From Darksidea phi (lineage: Eukaryota > Ascomycota > Dothideomycetes > Pleosporales > Lentitheciaceae), in assembly GCA_030770425.1 (NCBI GenBank), contig JASJFT010000222.1, positions 1 to 64,000 on the forward strand: DNA of 64,000 nucleotides. Direction: 5' to 3'. This document shows, piece by piece, positions 50,782-64,000 of this stretch. The notes beneath the pieces were generated by a model, which did no database searches, was not told where the DNA came from, and saw nothing but the letters and a program-made list of their open reading frames with translations. The position numbers and the translations under genes were made by a program. How positions within the stretch are numbered: position 1 is the stretch's first letter; each line of letters starts with the position of its first letter.

Positions 50782-52777
50782 CTCCTAAAAAATCTTATTT
50801 TTAAGAGAAAAATAATTTTATAGAGAAGATTCTTTAGGTATTTAGTATCTATATTATATTCTACTATCTTAATAGGGGATTTTTATAGTCTTTTTAACCT
50901 TATAACCCTTAATTCTAATCTTATAATATATAGTTAGTTCTATTAAAAAGTATATATAATTTAAGTATTAGTCTATTACTAATATATATTTATAACTTTT
51001 ATTTATTACTATTATAGCTTATAGTCTATACGTATTCCTATAGACCCTTATACTAGTAGTAATAGTATTACTACTTCTCTTATAGGTAATTTTTAATAAC
51101 TTTTATTTAGTAAATACTTAATATTTTTATATAAGAGTTATTTACTAAGTATAATCTTTATAGTTATTTTATTTACTTATAATATCTTTATAAAGGCTTT
51201 AGAACTAGCCTAGACTTCGTTTAATTTAGTCTTAATATCTATTATAATAGTACTATCTAGTAATACTTAGTAATTACTAGTTATTATTTATTATAACTTA
51301 TAATTTTATTAAATTACTTATTTATCTATAGCTATTTTAATAAGAGAAATTCCTATTATATCTTTATAAGTATTTATTTAAGAGATAATAAATTATTATA
51401 TATTATATCTCTTTAAGTACCTTTATTTTTATATTTTAAACTTTTATTAGTAAGTATTTAAGGTATTATTAGCTTAAATATAAAATAGTCTTTCTTAGTA
51501 TAAATATAAGAAGGTATATCTACTCTTAGACTTCTTTACTTTATTTCTTAATACTTTTAAGATTTTATTCCTTATTATAATTACCTCTACTAGTTAGTAT
51601 AGTAATACTATTCTTCTTAAGTATATCTATACTTTTTCTATCTATTTAGAGTCTTAGCCCTTTCTTATATATTATTAGTATATAAATTACCTCCTCTAGT
51701 TTATATAAAAGTTTAATATAACTAAGCTCTATTAGATTATCTTAAGTAACTAGTATTAGAAGGCTAATATTTATACTATCTATAGTAGATATAAAACTTT
51801 CTATTAGACCTACTTAATAGTATATATTAGTCTTCTTCTCTTCTTATTAATATAGTTCTACTAATAATTTATATAAATTAAGTCTACTTTTTACTATTAC
51901 TTTAATCTTCTTATCTTTATTATTAAGTATATTTAGTATTATAATACCTAGGCTACTTATAATAATAAGAATATAAATTTTAAGATATTTAAGAAGATTT
52001 AACGGGATATATAGTTTTATATCTTTAATATTAATACTAGTTAAAACTAGTATAAGATTAAGTAGAAGTATCTAATTAAGAATATTAGTAGTAAGATAAA
52101 ATTATACTAGGCTCTAGCTATAGTATATAAGCTTAACTTCTAGTATTATTAAATATATTCTATTATCTTTCTAATAACTTCTTATATTAATTCCTCTAGT
52201 ATAGATTAGATAGTATTAACTATTTAGTATTTATTAACTTTATAGCCTCCGCTATCTATAAGACTTACTTTATTAAGTACGACTTTTTAACTAGTATACC
52301 CCTTAAGACTACTAATTATAAATATTATTAGTATTATTATAACTTTAATATTCTTAATAGAAATATTATTAATAGAGGTATAATATCTATTATATCTTAG
52401 AAGAGGACGTCGTAAAGCTTCTTTAAAAACTTCTTATTTAATATATATAGCTTACTTAGATTATCTTCGAACTATATAATACTTAATTAAGATTCCTAAT
52501 TATTAGAATATATAAATAGAATAAATACTTAAATTAAAAGTTTAGTTTTATTAATTACTTTTTAAGTACGTATTCTTTTAGATTTATAGTCTATCTATTA
52601 CTATAATATATAAAAACTAGTTTTACTAAATTCTTTAAGCTATAGCTCGTTACTAAAGTAGATAATATTTTTTTTCTTAATTAATTACTCTATTTATATA
52701 GTATCCCCTAAGTAGGGTCTTAAGTATATCTTTTAACTAAATCTCTTAGTTCTTTCTTCGTATTAATATTACTTATA
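50782..52777. repeat. RIPed repeat, family unresolved
   Basis: About 2 kb with almost no CA/TG and no readable domain on either strand. It probably is another retroelement, judged only from its context and composition. Confidence 0.35.
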
Positions 52778-52870
52778 TTTAATTTAGATTTATATAGTAG
52801 AAGTCTCTTTAGAAGATTTATATAAAATATAGTAGAAGTTTATATATAGTATAGTATAGTAGTAAAGAGA
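52778..52870 (-). repeat. R1 fragment, inverted
   Basis: Sequence from gatttatatagtagaagtct through aaatatagtagaagtttata matches the corresponding parts of 10,766-10,840 and the inverse of about 530-617. Only this 90-bp edge of R1 is present. Confidence 0.65.
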
Positions 52871-55490
52871 GCCTTTCGATCGAGCGTTAAAGGCTTAGAT
52901 AAGTAGTGAAACGTTAGACTATACTCTAAAAGGGTATTATCTAGAAGAGTCTTTAGCTAGAGTTTATTATCTATTATAATATATAATAGATAGAAGAAAT
53001 AGATTAATTTAACTAATTTTTAGCTATCTATTCTATTAATCCTTTTCTTTTATTCCTTTAACTACGGGTTATAAGCTCTACTACCCTATCTCTAATATAC
53101 CTATATACTATAGTTTTTAACGACGTCTATAGGGCTTCCGATAGTCTATCGGACTAGAGTAGAGAGAAGAGTTAGATAAAAAAGATAGTAGAATTAGAAG
53201 TTTTACTATAGTCTCTAAGGCTTAATTAATAATACCTAGATATAACGAATACTAAATACTATAAATAACTATATATAGGCTTAGAATAATATAATAGTAT
53301 ATCGGATAAAGTAATTAGAATAAGTAATAATAGTATTATAAACTAATACTAGATAATAATAAAAGATTTCTAAAAGGGAGGTACTTAGCTAGAATATTTT
53401 AGAAATTCTAGTAAAAGAAATTATAGGGGATCCCTAAAAGGGAAGTATATAACTAGGATATTTAAAAATCTTAATATAAGATTAAGAGGAATAGTATAAC
53501 TCTTTATTAGACTATACCTATTAGTAGAAAGAGAAAAAGAATATAATAATATAAATTACTAGTACTATAATATAGTTATTAGATTAGAAGACTAATACTA
53601 GTATTAATAGATTTAAGTAAAATAATAATACTAACTAGCTTATAAAGGTAGAGAAGGTATATAAAAGTAATACCTTTTAGAAGATTAAGGATACTAGATA
53701 TACCCTCTTATTATTATTACTATACTTAGTCGAAACTTTATTAGTTAACGTTTAAAATAGTATCGACTACTTTTAAAATATTACCTTTTAAATACCTTTA
53801 ATTAAGTAATTAACTACCTCTTAGGTAGAAAGAGAGCTTATTTAATAAAGAAAAAGAAAAAGTTTATAAAGTAGACGACTTATTATTTATAAATATACCT
53901 ATTAGTACTTTAAAGTAGAACTAGTCTAGAAAAGAAAGAAGTAAGAAGAAGAAGAAGAAGGCGAAGTATAATCGAAGATAGAAATACCTAATTTAATTAA
54001 TTTATAAGGAGTTAGAGAAGAAGGGTATATAGAATAATTATTAATTTTATATTAAGGTTAATAAGGTTAGCTTAAATAATAGCTCTAAGAGTAAAAATAA
54101 GTTAAATAACGATAAAGATAATATAATAGACTATAAGCTTTACTATCTAGAACTCTAAAAGAAGAAGTCTAAGAAGCTATTAGTACTAGTATTCGACCTA
54201 CTAATTCTTAGAATAGCTACTATTCTAGTTATAGAAGAATCCTAGCTTAGGCCGTTATATAAACTCTTTTATATAATATTCTATTATATACTCTTATTCG
54301 GTCTTACTAACTAAGTATAGGAAAGGACTAGTATACTATAATAATTTCCGCTACGTTAACGCTAAGTAACTACTATAAAACGCTAATAACCGTTTCCTCT
54401 CTTTCTCCCCTCTCCCCTTCGCTATCTTTTAAATCTATATATATAAATCGAATAGCCTCTATTAATCTTACCCTATACTACCGACTCCTTCTCCACTTTA
54501 ATCCTCTATTACTTTATTACTTTTACCTTTATCTCTTTAATCTCCTTTACGTCTTAAAACCCGTAGATAGCTTAAAGTACCTTTACTATATACTCTATAC
54601 TCTCCTTTATCTAGAGATCCCTCTTTAGAAAATCCGCTACTTCGTCTTTCTATAGAACTCTAAGATTCTTAGTAAGCTAGCTTAATCTTAATAGCTACTA
54701 TCTAAGAAAGTTCTTTTTATTATCCTTATCTACCTTAACGTATATTAAGTAGATACTAAGCTAATAAACCTATACTACCTATAGTATATTTAGTAGATAT
54801 ACGAACTAACCCTCTATATACGCGAGCTATAGCTCTATAATTATAAGCTTACTATATTCTTCCTTCTAGAAGGTACGATTATAGTCGACGATATTATTAA
54901 GTTTATAGTCTAGATATTTATATACGTAGGCGGCGTCTACTCTAGAGTTATAGAGAATAGTACGGCGTATAGATATACCCGTAGACTAAAATAGAATAAA
55001 GTAGTAATCTATAAAGACGGTATAGGAAGTTATTTTATATTTAGTAAGTAAAGGTATACGTAAAGAAGTAGAGGGAGTACTTAGTATCCTTATATATAGG
55101 CTATTCGATACTAGGCTATTTCGTAGAAACGTCCTATAGCTACTAGTTCTAATTAGGGCTTAGCGGTTCCACCGTTCGACCTTTAAGACGACCTAAGTAG
55201 TACGCGATAATCGTATATCTAAAGAACTACTAGGTCTATTTATACTATTAAACGCGCGAATTATATAAAATAATACGTTAATACTTTTATATAACTCGGG
55301 TAGAGGGCTATACCTATTTATATAATTTTTAGATTTTAGCTTTATACCCCTATATATTAAAAAATAATAATAATAGAAGAATCCTAGTAGTTAATTAGTA
55401 AAAGAATAAACGTCTATTTTCTATTTTTACTACGCGATTCTAATATACTATTATTTACTAGTATAGATATTACCTAGTTCTTAAAGAACT
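52871..55490. repeat. RIPed block with higher residual GC
   Basis: CA/TG-poor but richer in CG, CC and GG than its surroundings (for example cctctctttctcccctctcc at about 54,398 and gtaggcggcgtctac at 54,926). Plus-strand frames of 100 or more codons can be followed if TAG/TAA are read as former CAG/CAA, so it was probably coding. I could not recognise a protein family. Confidence 0.4.
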
Positions 55491-58205
55491 ATAAGTTTAA
55501 TATAGATAGAGTAAAATAAAATAAGTAATATAAGAAGTTTCTTTCTTATTTCTATAATTTATTTTAAAGAGTATATATTATTAAGATATATTATTATATA
55601 TTCTTAATATAAAGTTAGACTATATTTAGATCGATACTTTAGAAGGAATATACTAATAGAGATATTAAATAGTAGAAGACTATCTATATCTTTCTTAAAT
55701 TATAACTAGTAAAGGTCTATTAGTTACCTCTTCTACTTAATAAGTACTATTACTAGTTCTTAATATATAGTAGTAAAGTATTAAACTAATTATAGATTAT
55801 AGAGATCGAGCTTAGATAGCTATTCTTTAAAGGATTAAAGTATAATAACTAAATAATAATTATATTTAGTATAAATAAGAAGTACTAACTAATTAATAAA
55901 GATATATATTTCTTTAAGCTAAAGAAGATATACTAGTACCTCTAATTATTATATAAATAGAAAGAAGTTATACTCGTACTAAGTCTAGATACTAGTTTAG
56001 TAGCTAGCTAGTTAGTATATAGAGAGATCGAAGCTTATATTAAATAATAGCTTCTCTATCTAGTTAAGTTTCTATATTCTTAGTAATAGAAGCTTATAAC
56101 TCTATTAGAAAGATTAATAGTAATTACTTAGTTACTATCTAATTCTTAGATTAAGTAACTTATTAATAGTATAAAGAGATTAGTTTTAATCTAATAATAG
56201 TTTAATACCTAGTAATAGAGTATCTCTACGACCTAATTAGTATTTATATAAGAGAATAATTATTACTATACTTTATATAAGTTAGTTAAATCTATTCTTT
56301 ATTTTAAGTATAATAATAGATTATATATAAGTTTCTATAACTAAACGTAAATTCTAAAAGTAGACGTATAAATAATTAATAATTAGAAGTTTTAAAAGAT
56401 AGAATATATTATCTATAACTTAATAAACTACTAAATCTAAGAATATCTTTTATAGAGGAAGTTTCTTAATAATAACTAGTATTATAAGAAGAAGAATAAG
56501 GAGACTAGCTATTTCGAATAGTACTATAATCTATTTTACCTTTATAAAGAATAGCTTTATAGTTAAAAATTCTATATTATTCTTAATAATATATAAAAGT
56601 ATCTTATTTTCTAAATAATAGAGTACTATAGAGTAACTAATATAGAGTTAATAAGACTATTTACTAATATAAAAGGACTTAATAGGAAGAAGAACTACCT
56701 AGTAACTAGTAGTAATATAAATACTATCGAAATAGTAAATAATACTACTAATAATAGATTATTAGCTCTTAAGAAGGAAGATTTAAAGAAGACTATAACT
56801 TTCTATTATATACTATAAAAGTAACTAGTAATTAAGAGTATTAAAGTATCGTTAATAAAAGTAAATAGTATTAAGATAAGAGGTTAAAACTATCCCCTTA
56901 TAGTAGTTAATAAGATATTAGATAATTATATTATAAAGCCGAAGCTAAAGATAAAGATTAAGAATATTAGATCTATTAATCTTCTAGTAGAGGAAGTCGA
57001 TAAGATAGAATAATATTAATAAGTAATTAGAGAGTTCTATAGCTCTATCCCTATACTTAATTTAAATAAAGAAACTATAATAGATATAATAGGGTAATCT
57101 TCTAATTAGAAAGTAGTATCTAAAGTCTTAAGTTTATAAACTATTCGGGTAAACTAGAAATCTTAACTAGTTATTAAAAGAAGACTACTAAAGATAGTAA
57201 TTACGTAGACGTCTACTAATAAAGAGTTAATATATATAATTTAGTAACTAATAATAAGTTTAATCCTAATTATTATTCTCTAGTAGGAAGTTTATAGACT
57301 AATAGTAGCTATACTATTATCTTAAAATTAGATTATTAATACTATATTAAAGCTCCTTAATATAACTAAGTAAGTAAGAAGCTATAGTTCTAATAGTAAA
57401 TTAAAAGAGGTATATACTATAGATAGAGAAGAAATAATAATAGACTTAAATCTATTTATACTAATATAACTTTAAACTTTAAATCTATATTTAGTTTAAT
57501 AGATTAAGGAGATACTTAAAATATAAATAGTTTAGTACTATAATATTTAAGAAACTAGAAATAACTATAATAATAAGCTAGATTATATTATAATAGATAA
57601 ATATAAGTATCTTAAGGGCTAGTTTAAAGTAACGACTATAAAATTAAAGATTCTAATCTATTAGATTACTATTATAGATAATCTTTATAAGGTAATTCTT
57701 AATAATAATATAAAGTTAAATATAATATATCTTTCTACTATATAAGTATTAAATATCTATATTTAAAATAAAGACTAAGTTTATCTCCTACTTAGAAAGT
57801 ATACTAGAATAGTTACTACTAATAGATTAGTAAATAAGTATATAGGGATAGTCTATAACGTACTAGTAATAATTAGTACTATTATTATACCTACTTATTT
57901 TAAGGTTATAAGAAATATTTAGAGGGTATTAATATTAAATACTTTCTAGTATATAGTTATATATTTAGAGATAAAATTTACTCTAATAAACTATTATTAC
58001 TATAAAATTACTATACTAGATAGGTAGAAGACTATTTTATTCCTTAGATTAGATCTAGCCCTAATAACTAATTATAAAGTAGATAATAATTCTTTAAAAA
58101 AAGTCTAGGAAGTATACCTTCTAAGATAGTATATTTTCTATTTTATTAATACTTAGAACTTCGACTATTAGAGAATTAGAAAAGATCTAATAGAGATATA
58201 AAGAG
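55491..58205 (+). repeat. RIPed retroelement-like region with R3 copy 2
   Basis: Includes R3 copy 2 at about 55,995-56,290, followed by AT-rich sequence with long stretches of polar plus-strand frames interrupted only by TAA/TAG, reminiscent of a gag region. No zinc finger, protease or reverse transcriptase motif was certain. Confidence 0.35.
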
Positions 58206-58207
58206 TA

Positions 58208-58641
58208 ACGTGTTTTATAAGCGAGTAGGCTATATAAGCGAGCGGGCTACCCCAAAATATACCAAAAAACCCAAATTTCAATCTTAAATATCTTAATAAC
58301 TACTTTATAATAATTTCTAAAATTTTAAATATAAGCTCTTATATATATAATATAGTACTTATTAAAATATTAGAGCGTACAGCCTAGTAGTTATTAAAAT
58401 ATTTAGAGATATATACTTTAGGGGCCAAAAAGTAAGATATTTTTAAATATCTCTATAACTACTAGGCTGTATACTCTAAGATTTTAATATGTACTATATT
58501 ATATTTATAAGAGCTTATATTTAAAATTTTAGAAATTATTATAAAGTAGTTATTAAGATATTTAAGATTGAAATTTGGGTTTTTTAGTATATTTTAGGGT
58601 AGCCCGCTTGTTTATATGGCCCACTCGCTTATAAAATACGT
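58208..58641. mobile_element. 434-bp foldback element, little affected by RIP
   Basis: TA-flanked (58,206-58,207 and 58,642-58,643), with ends acgtgttttataagcgagta and the inverse of cactcgcttataaaatacgt. The arms of about 200 bp are nearly complementary and share the central ggcccc motif with the 37-kb element. It holds many CA/TG dinucleotides (ccaaaaaacccaaatttcaa, gtacagcc, atatggccc) in a 38-kb region otherwise almost free of them. Confidence 0.85.
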
Positions 58642-58643
58642 TA

Positions 58644-61600
58644 GTAGTAATACTAATTTAAATAACTTAAATAACTATAACTATAGTACTAATAAAGTAG
58701 AGGTTAAGAATATATTAGTTTTTACTAAAGCTAATACTATTAACTTCTTATTAAAAGAAGAGGATACTAAAGTAATAAAAGAGGATAAGAAGAAGGAGGG
58801 TACTAAGAAGATAGAAGAGGATATAAAGGAGGAGAAGAAGGAAGAGAAGAATAAAGGAGAAATAGAGGTACTAGTACCTTAGTAATAGATAACTAATAGA
58901 GAAGTAGATAGAGTAGAAGTATTAGAAGTATTAATAACTAATTAATATTAGTAATATTTTAAATAGAGTAGATTAATTTATCTAGATAACTACGATAAGA
59001 AGTTAGATTAAGATTTAGACCCTAATACTAAAGTTAAATAAATACTTTTAAAAATAAGTTAGTATACTATAAGAAGGAATTAGTATTCTTAATAATAAGA
59101 TAAATAAGTTAATATCCTTTATAAAATAGTTAATAAAAAGGTCTAACCTATTAATAAGCCCCGCGAGGATATTAAAATAGATTTTAGAAAGAAAGATTAG
59201 AGAGAAAGAACTATCTAATAGTAACTTAAGTATATATTATTAAGAAAAATAAAAGTAGATATATTTAATAAAATCTTTAAGCTTAGATATATTAACTTTT
59301 TAAGAAGTTAGAAGTTAATATCTAGTCGAATAAAGGAGATATATATTAGAGAGAATCTTTAATTTACTAAAGTAGAGCTTATATATAAGCTAATATACTA
59401 TTAAAAGACTACTTTAATATAGAATTTCTTAGAGATAATAACTATTTATCCTAATATAGTATCTCTATATTAGATTTAAATAGTAAATAATTAAATAGTA
59501 AGCCTATATCCGAAAATAGACGTACCTTAATCGAATAATCTAGGCCTCGTATACGGTTCCGCGCTATACCTAAATAGATAATTAATCTTAATATCTACTA
59601 TAAAAGTCCTTTCTTACTTATCGTTATTTTTTCTTTCTTTTCTCTCTACTCTTATCCCTCTATCCGCGTCTCTCTTCTCTTATCTACTAACGACGCTCTT
59701 GTCTAATCGTTCTTTATAAAATATTTTTCTTAAACCTAGTCGCCTATTTAGAAGGTTTAGAACTACCCTACCTACGACGCCCGTTTCTTCTTTTATTATT
59801 ACTACCTTATCGTCTTTATTTATATCTATATCCTCTTTTATAATAAGCTAGTCTATCTTAAACCTTTATATACGTAGAAGTTCTACTATTAGATAATGTA
59901 CTTCTAGACTTCTACCCGTAATAAATCTATAAGTAAGACGTCTCTCTTTTTCTCTCCCTCTATCTATTTCTCTTTACCTTAACTTCTATATCTACTATAA
60001 TTAAAGGAAGAATAGCCCCCCCTTTTATAGTATAGTCTAGTAGTCTTAGCGACTAATAAGTCTTAAATTTCCCCTCTTTTCTCTAGATTATCGAGATATT
60101 AGTACTTTTATAATATACTACCTTATATATAACTTAGTAGAAGGGGAGACTATATAGTCTTTATACCGCTATCTTAGCTCGGATTACTCCGTCTCTTATA
60201 CTCTATTCCTTTAGTTAAGGATACTCTATTAATCTACTTTATTATTCTATATTATACTTAGATAGAATCCTCTACCTTTTATAATATATTTACTATAAAA
60301 GTAATATTATAGTATAATACTATCTAGTCGTCTATTCTATCTAGATATTAGGCCCTTATAGTTACTAAAGCTAATCTACTCGTCTATTTTAAATTAGATT
60401 ACTATAGTTAAAGGGTAGAGATTATTACCTACTATATAATTATCCCGGCTTATAAGCTTTTATAAATTTCTTTTATACTTTAGACTTCTTAATAGTATAT
60501 ACTACGCCCTTCTTTATTTCTATTTTAAACGAACGAATACGTAATTCTTATACTATTATCTTAGCTTTAATACGTCTATACTACGTCTACCCCCTTAGTT
60601 AAATATACTAGACTAATCCTTTACTCTATTATTATATCTCTACTTTTAGCTTTAGTTCCTTAGTAATAATACGACTATTTACTAGTATAATATATTTATT
60701 TAGACTATTCTTCTATATTAGTACTATAATACTAGTCGAATCCTTATTCTATATAAGATATACGGTATTACTATAATATTATTATATAACTAGTAAAAGG
60801 CTAATACCTAGAATTTAGTAGCTAATAGTCTAGAAATAGCCTAGAGTATATCGTAAGAGGTAAAAGAAGTCTTATAGACTTATTACCTAATAATATAAGG
60901 TAGTATTAGCGGGAATTATCTATTTATACTTTATTTAGTACCGAACCCGTTTAATATAAAAGAGTAGTTAGTAATTAAAGAAGCTAGTAATTAGTAGTTT
61001 TATTTATTAAAATATAGGCCTCTAAACCGCTAGAAGACGTAAATAACTAGTAACTATCTACTAGTCGATTACTAGATAAGCTAGGTTAACTCTTAATATA
61101 ATAAGACTATCTCTACTTAGAAAAGCGATTTATTATTCTTTTAGAAATACTAATACTAATAGTTTTTAAGTTTATTTATCTATCTTATAGAGCGCCGACG
61201 TACTAGTTACTATATTTACTATAGCTATTTTCTTAATAGATATAATATTTATATAATCCCTTTCTACTTAGAAGATAGTATTAATAATAATATATAAAGT
61301 AATAGTTTATTTAAAGAGGGTACTACTTTAATAGAACTCCTTACTACTAGAGAACTAACCTACTTTCTATACTAAAATAACCTCCTTTTATAGTACTACT
61401 TTATTTACTTTAGTACTTATAAAAATTATATTATATAATTCTAATATATATAAGTATAAGCCTAGGTCTAAGTTAAAGTTAAAATTCTAGGTTAAATTAA
61501 TAGCTATAACTAAGATAGTAGAGTATAGCTATTTAAAAATTAGCTCCTCTAATAATAATAGTAGAGAGTAGCTCTATATTAATAATAATTTCCTAATACT

Positions 61601-64000
61601 AAAGTTAAATATATCGCTTCCTACTTTATACTTAGAAGCTTCTTATTTAATAAACTATAGTACTTTCCTACTAATTATTATAAGCTAATAGAATCTAGTT
61701 AACGTACGACTAAAAGATATATTTACTAGTTTTTATAACGCGTTCGAATTAGAGAACCTAGAGTATAATTAATTTAGTAGGGAACTACTTAGTAATAAAG
61801 GGTCTAACTATCCTATATATATCGTAGAAGAGGACTTAGCTATAATTAGATTACTTAGTAGAATAAGTTAAGGTAAGTATATAAGTAGATTATAGTACTA
61901 ATTTTATTAATAGGTAATAGAATCTTCTTTTACTATAGAGAATAATACGACCGAAGAATACTATAGTATAATATATATTAAGTCTAATAATAGGGTATAT
62001 AATTATAAAAAGGATAATTACCCTACGTCTACTAGTAATAATAAATCCTATATTAGATAATATAGTAACCTTAATATAGCTAGAGCGCGCGCTTTTTCTA
62101 GGGATAATATAGAAAGTATTTATTATAATAAGTAGTACTAATAGAGTTAAGAAGGTTATATTAATATCTTTTAAGATAGATTACTAGTAGAGGATAAATT
62201 ATACTTTAGTAATATCGGCGTAATAGATAAACTATTAGTAATATATAAACGAATACGCCCTTTTATAATAACTATCTTCTTAATTATAGTACTAGACGTT
62301 ATACTAGAATTAAAGCTAGAAGATATCTATTTAATAAAGTAATAAAGGTTAGTTAAGTATTAAGTAGAGAAGGTTATATATAATTTTATTCCTACGTCTA
62401 AATCTACGCCTCTACTAATTCTTACTAGTAATATTTCTTATTCTAGTAATAGTACTAAGTCTAGTCTTAGATCTTTTAATAGTAATAGTAAAAGTAATAG
62501 TACTTAAATCCTATACCTATCCCTAAATAACCTTTATAATAAAAAGAATAATAGTAATAGTATATATAATTATAGAATAGTTAAGAAGCTACTATAATTC
62601 TTAAGAAGATTTATTATTTCTTCTATAGGAATAGAAGGTAAGTAAGATATTAACTAGAATTTTAATAGATATAAGATAAGTAGACGAGTTAGTAGTAGTA
62701 ATATAGAAAAAAGTATTAAGAATAAATTTAATTATATTAATAAGGTATTCTATAAACCTCCTAAAAAAGCCTCTTAATAATAAAGATAAAAGAACTAGGT
62801 ATCTAAGAGAAGACGTAGGTTATTATAAACTACTCTTAAGCTATATAACTATAATATAATATCTATAGAATCTATCTAGCTATAGTAAAATTCTACGCCT
62901 AGAAGAAAGAGAGTAAGAGTTTTTTCCTTAGAAATATACTTCCTAAAAATAGAGGCTTAAGATAAGACTAATATTATTAATAGACTTAATCTTAAGGTAC
63001 TCTATTAGATAATTAATCTTATACTTTATACTATTCTATCCGGCTTATTAATTATAATAGTAATTATCTATTACTATAACTTAAAATACTCTTCTAATCT
63101 AATTATCTTAGGTTATAAGTTCCTTAGTAGAGATAGTAAAGTTATCTATATAACGTAGCTATTACTAGATTTATAAATACTACTAGAATATTAATATAAT
63201 AATAGTATACTAGGTTTACGTATCTACGGAAGCTTAAATATAAACTAGATAAATAGTTTCTATAGTAATACTACTAATAACGAAATAGTCTACTTAGACT
63301 ATAACTTAGAAGAAGTAGATAAGAATAAAGAAGAAAGCTTAGAAAAGTATAAGTAAAGAATACTTAAGCTATAGCTATAGTTAGACGAAATACGGTTACT
63401 TTTATTAAAGAATAACTAAAGTATAGAATAGAAAGAGATATATAAATACTTTCTAGATTAGTCTCCGGGCGTAGTAAAATTATACTACTATAATTTATAT
63501 AATAAAAGACTTATTAAACTATTATAATCTTCTTTAATTTAAATATCTAAAGATAGTTTATAACGATAGTTATAACTAGCTTAAATATATATATAGAAAT
63601 ATTTTAAGTTTAAGTTAATTGACTTTAATTATAAGGTAAGAAATAATAAGTAAAAATATAGTCTAAAATAGTATTTAAGTAAGTTATTAGTTAATTTATA
63701 AAATTTAGATAATTAAGTAATATACTTATTAAGTACCTCGTCTACTTCTAGTAAGAAAGCTATCTAATTAAGAGGTACTATATACTCTAATTATTAAGTT
63801 TTACTATAGTAGTTATCTAGAGATCTTTAATAAGGGTACTTAAGCTAATATTAAATAAGTAAAGAGTAAATATATTAATATATAAGCTAGATCGGGTAAT
63901 ATTATCTAAAATATAAATTATAGAGAATACTACTAGATCTAATAGTAACTAATTCGACTAAAACTCTTAATTTCGCGTTATTAGGTATAGTATTATTATA
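58644..64000. repeat. RIPed DNA to the window end, unresolved
   Basis: CA/TG-poor throughout, with a relatively GC-rich stretch at about 59,510-60,700 (pyrimidine-rich, e.g. ctctatccgcgtctctcttc) that resembles in style the 54.3-kb block. I read no transposon domain and found no partner repeat within the window. The 88-codon frame at 58,616-58,882 is not a gene. Confidence 0.35.

Noticed and set aside
58616..58882. 88-codon open frame rich in Lys and Glu, the only one in the large AT-rich block
   Set aside because: Its ATG lies in the end of the foldback element, the one place where TG survives; the frame then runs into purine-rich RIPed repeat. Lysine/glutamate richness follows from the base composition.
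25690..64000. Mitochondrial or other organellar DNA, suggested by the very low GC
   Set aside because: Readable gypsy and pogo-type proteins, LTRs with target duplications and the loss of CA/TG specifically point to nuclear RIPed repeats. No rRNA, tRNA or respiratory genes were seen.

Overview
The window is a piece of a filamentous ascomycete (Pezizomycotina) genome with a sharply two-part composition. A gene-bearing island of ordinary base composition lies at about 1.6-10.0 kb and 15.7-25.6 kb. The rest (about 10.0-15.6 kb and 25.7-64 kb) is extremely AT-rich repeat DNA from which CpA and TpG dinucleotides are almost absent. That is the footprint of repeat-induced point mutation (RIP). Short introns of about 47-69 nt with CTAAC/CTGAC-type branch sites, fungal enzyme families and RIP together support the assignment; I cannot name the species.

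Layout. 1-0.6 kb: a little-mutated copy of a repeat called R1 here. 1.6-4.0 kb: an intact secreted GH3 beta-xylosidase-type gene (minus strand, one intron). 4.0-5.8 kb: intergenic DNA with a tandem duplication, an orphan transposon end and a small RIPed patch. 5.8-10.7 kb: a highly reducing polyketide synthase pseudogene (minus strand), AT-DH-ER-KR-ACP, with no KS, a frameshift, nonsense codons and RIP growing stronger toward its 5' end. 10.7-15.6 kb: RIPed repeats. 16.3-17.4 kb: an intact UbiA-type membrane prenyltransferase or terpene cyclase. 17.5-18.7 kb: three short inverted-repeat elements. 18.9-20.3 kb: a six-exon fungal rhodopsin-domain membrane protein gene with a 1-nt deletion. 20.9-24.2 kb: an intact NRPS-like A-T-reductase (1051 aa) whose two introns both need GC donors.

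25.7-64 kb is a graveyard of RIPed transposons. It holds a plus-strand Ty3/gypsy chromovirus (about 25.9-32.7 kb), a truncated minus-strand gypsy copy (33.7-36.4 kb), and a 7.3-kb LTR retrotransposon with 402-bp LTRs and a 5-bp target duplication (36,468-43,807). It also holds a small LTR-type element (44.7-46.4 kb), further R1 copies, a 1.85-kb Fot1/pogo-type DNA transposon with TA target duplications (48,931-50,779) and two foldback elements carrying the same termini (37,104-37,517 and 58,208-58,641).

Functionally, the PKS remnant, UbiA-type enzyme and NRPS-like reductase look like the remains of a secondary-metabolite cluster split and partly inactivated by transposons and RIP; this grouping is inference. 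Start codons are almost absent from the AT-rich blocks because RIP removes TG, so the lack of open reading frames there is a consequence of mutation and does not show that nothing was once encoded.
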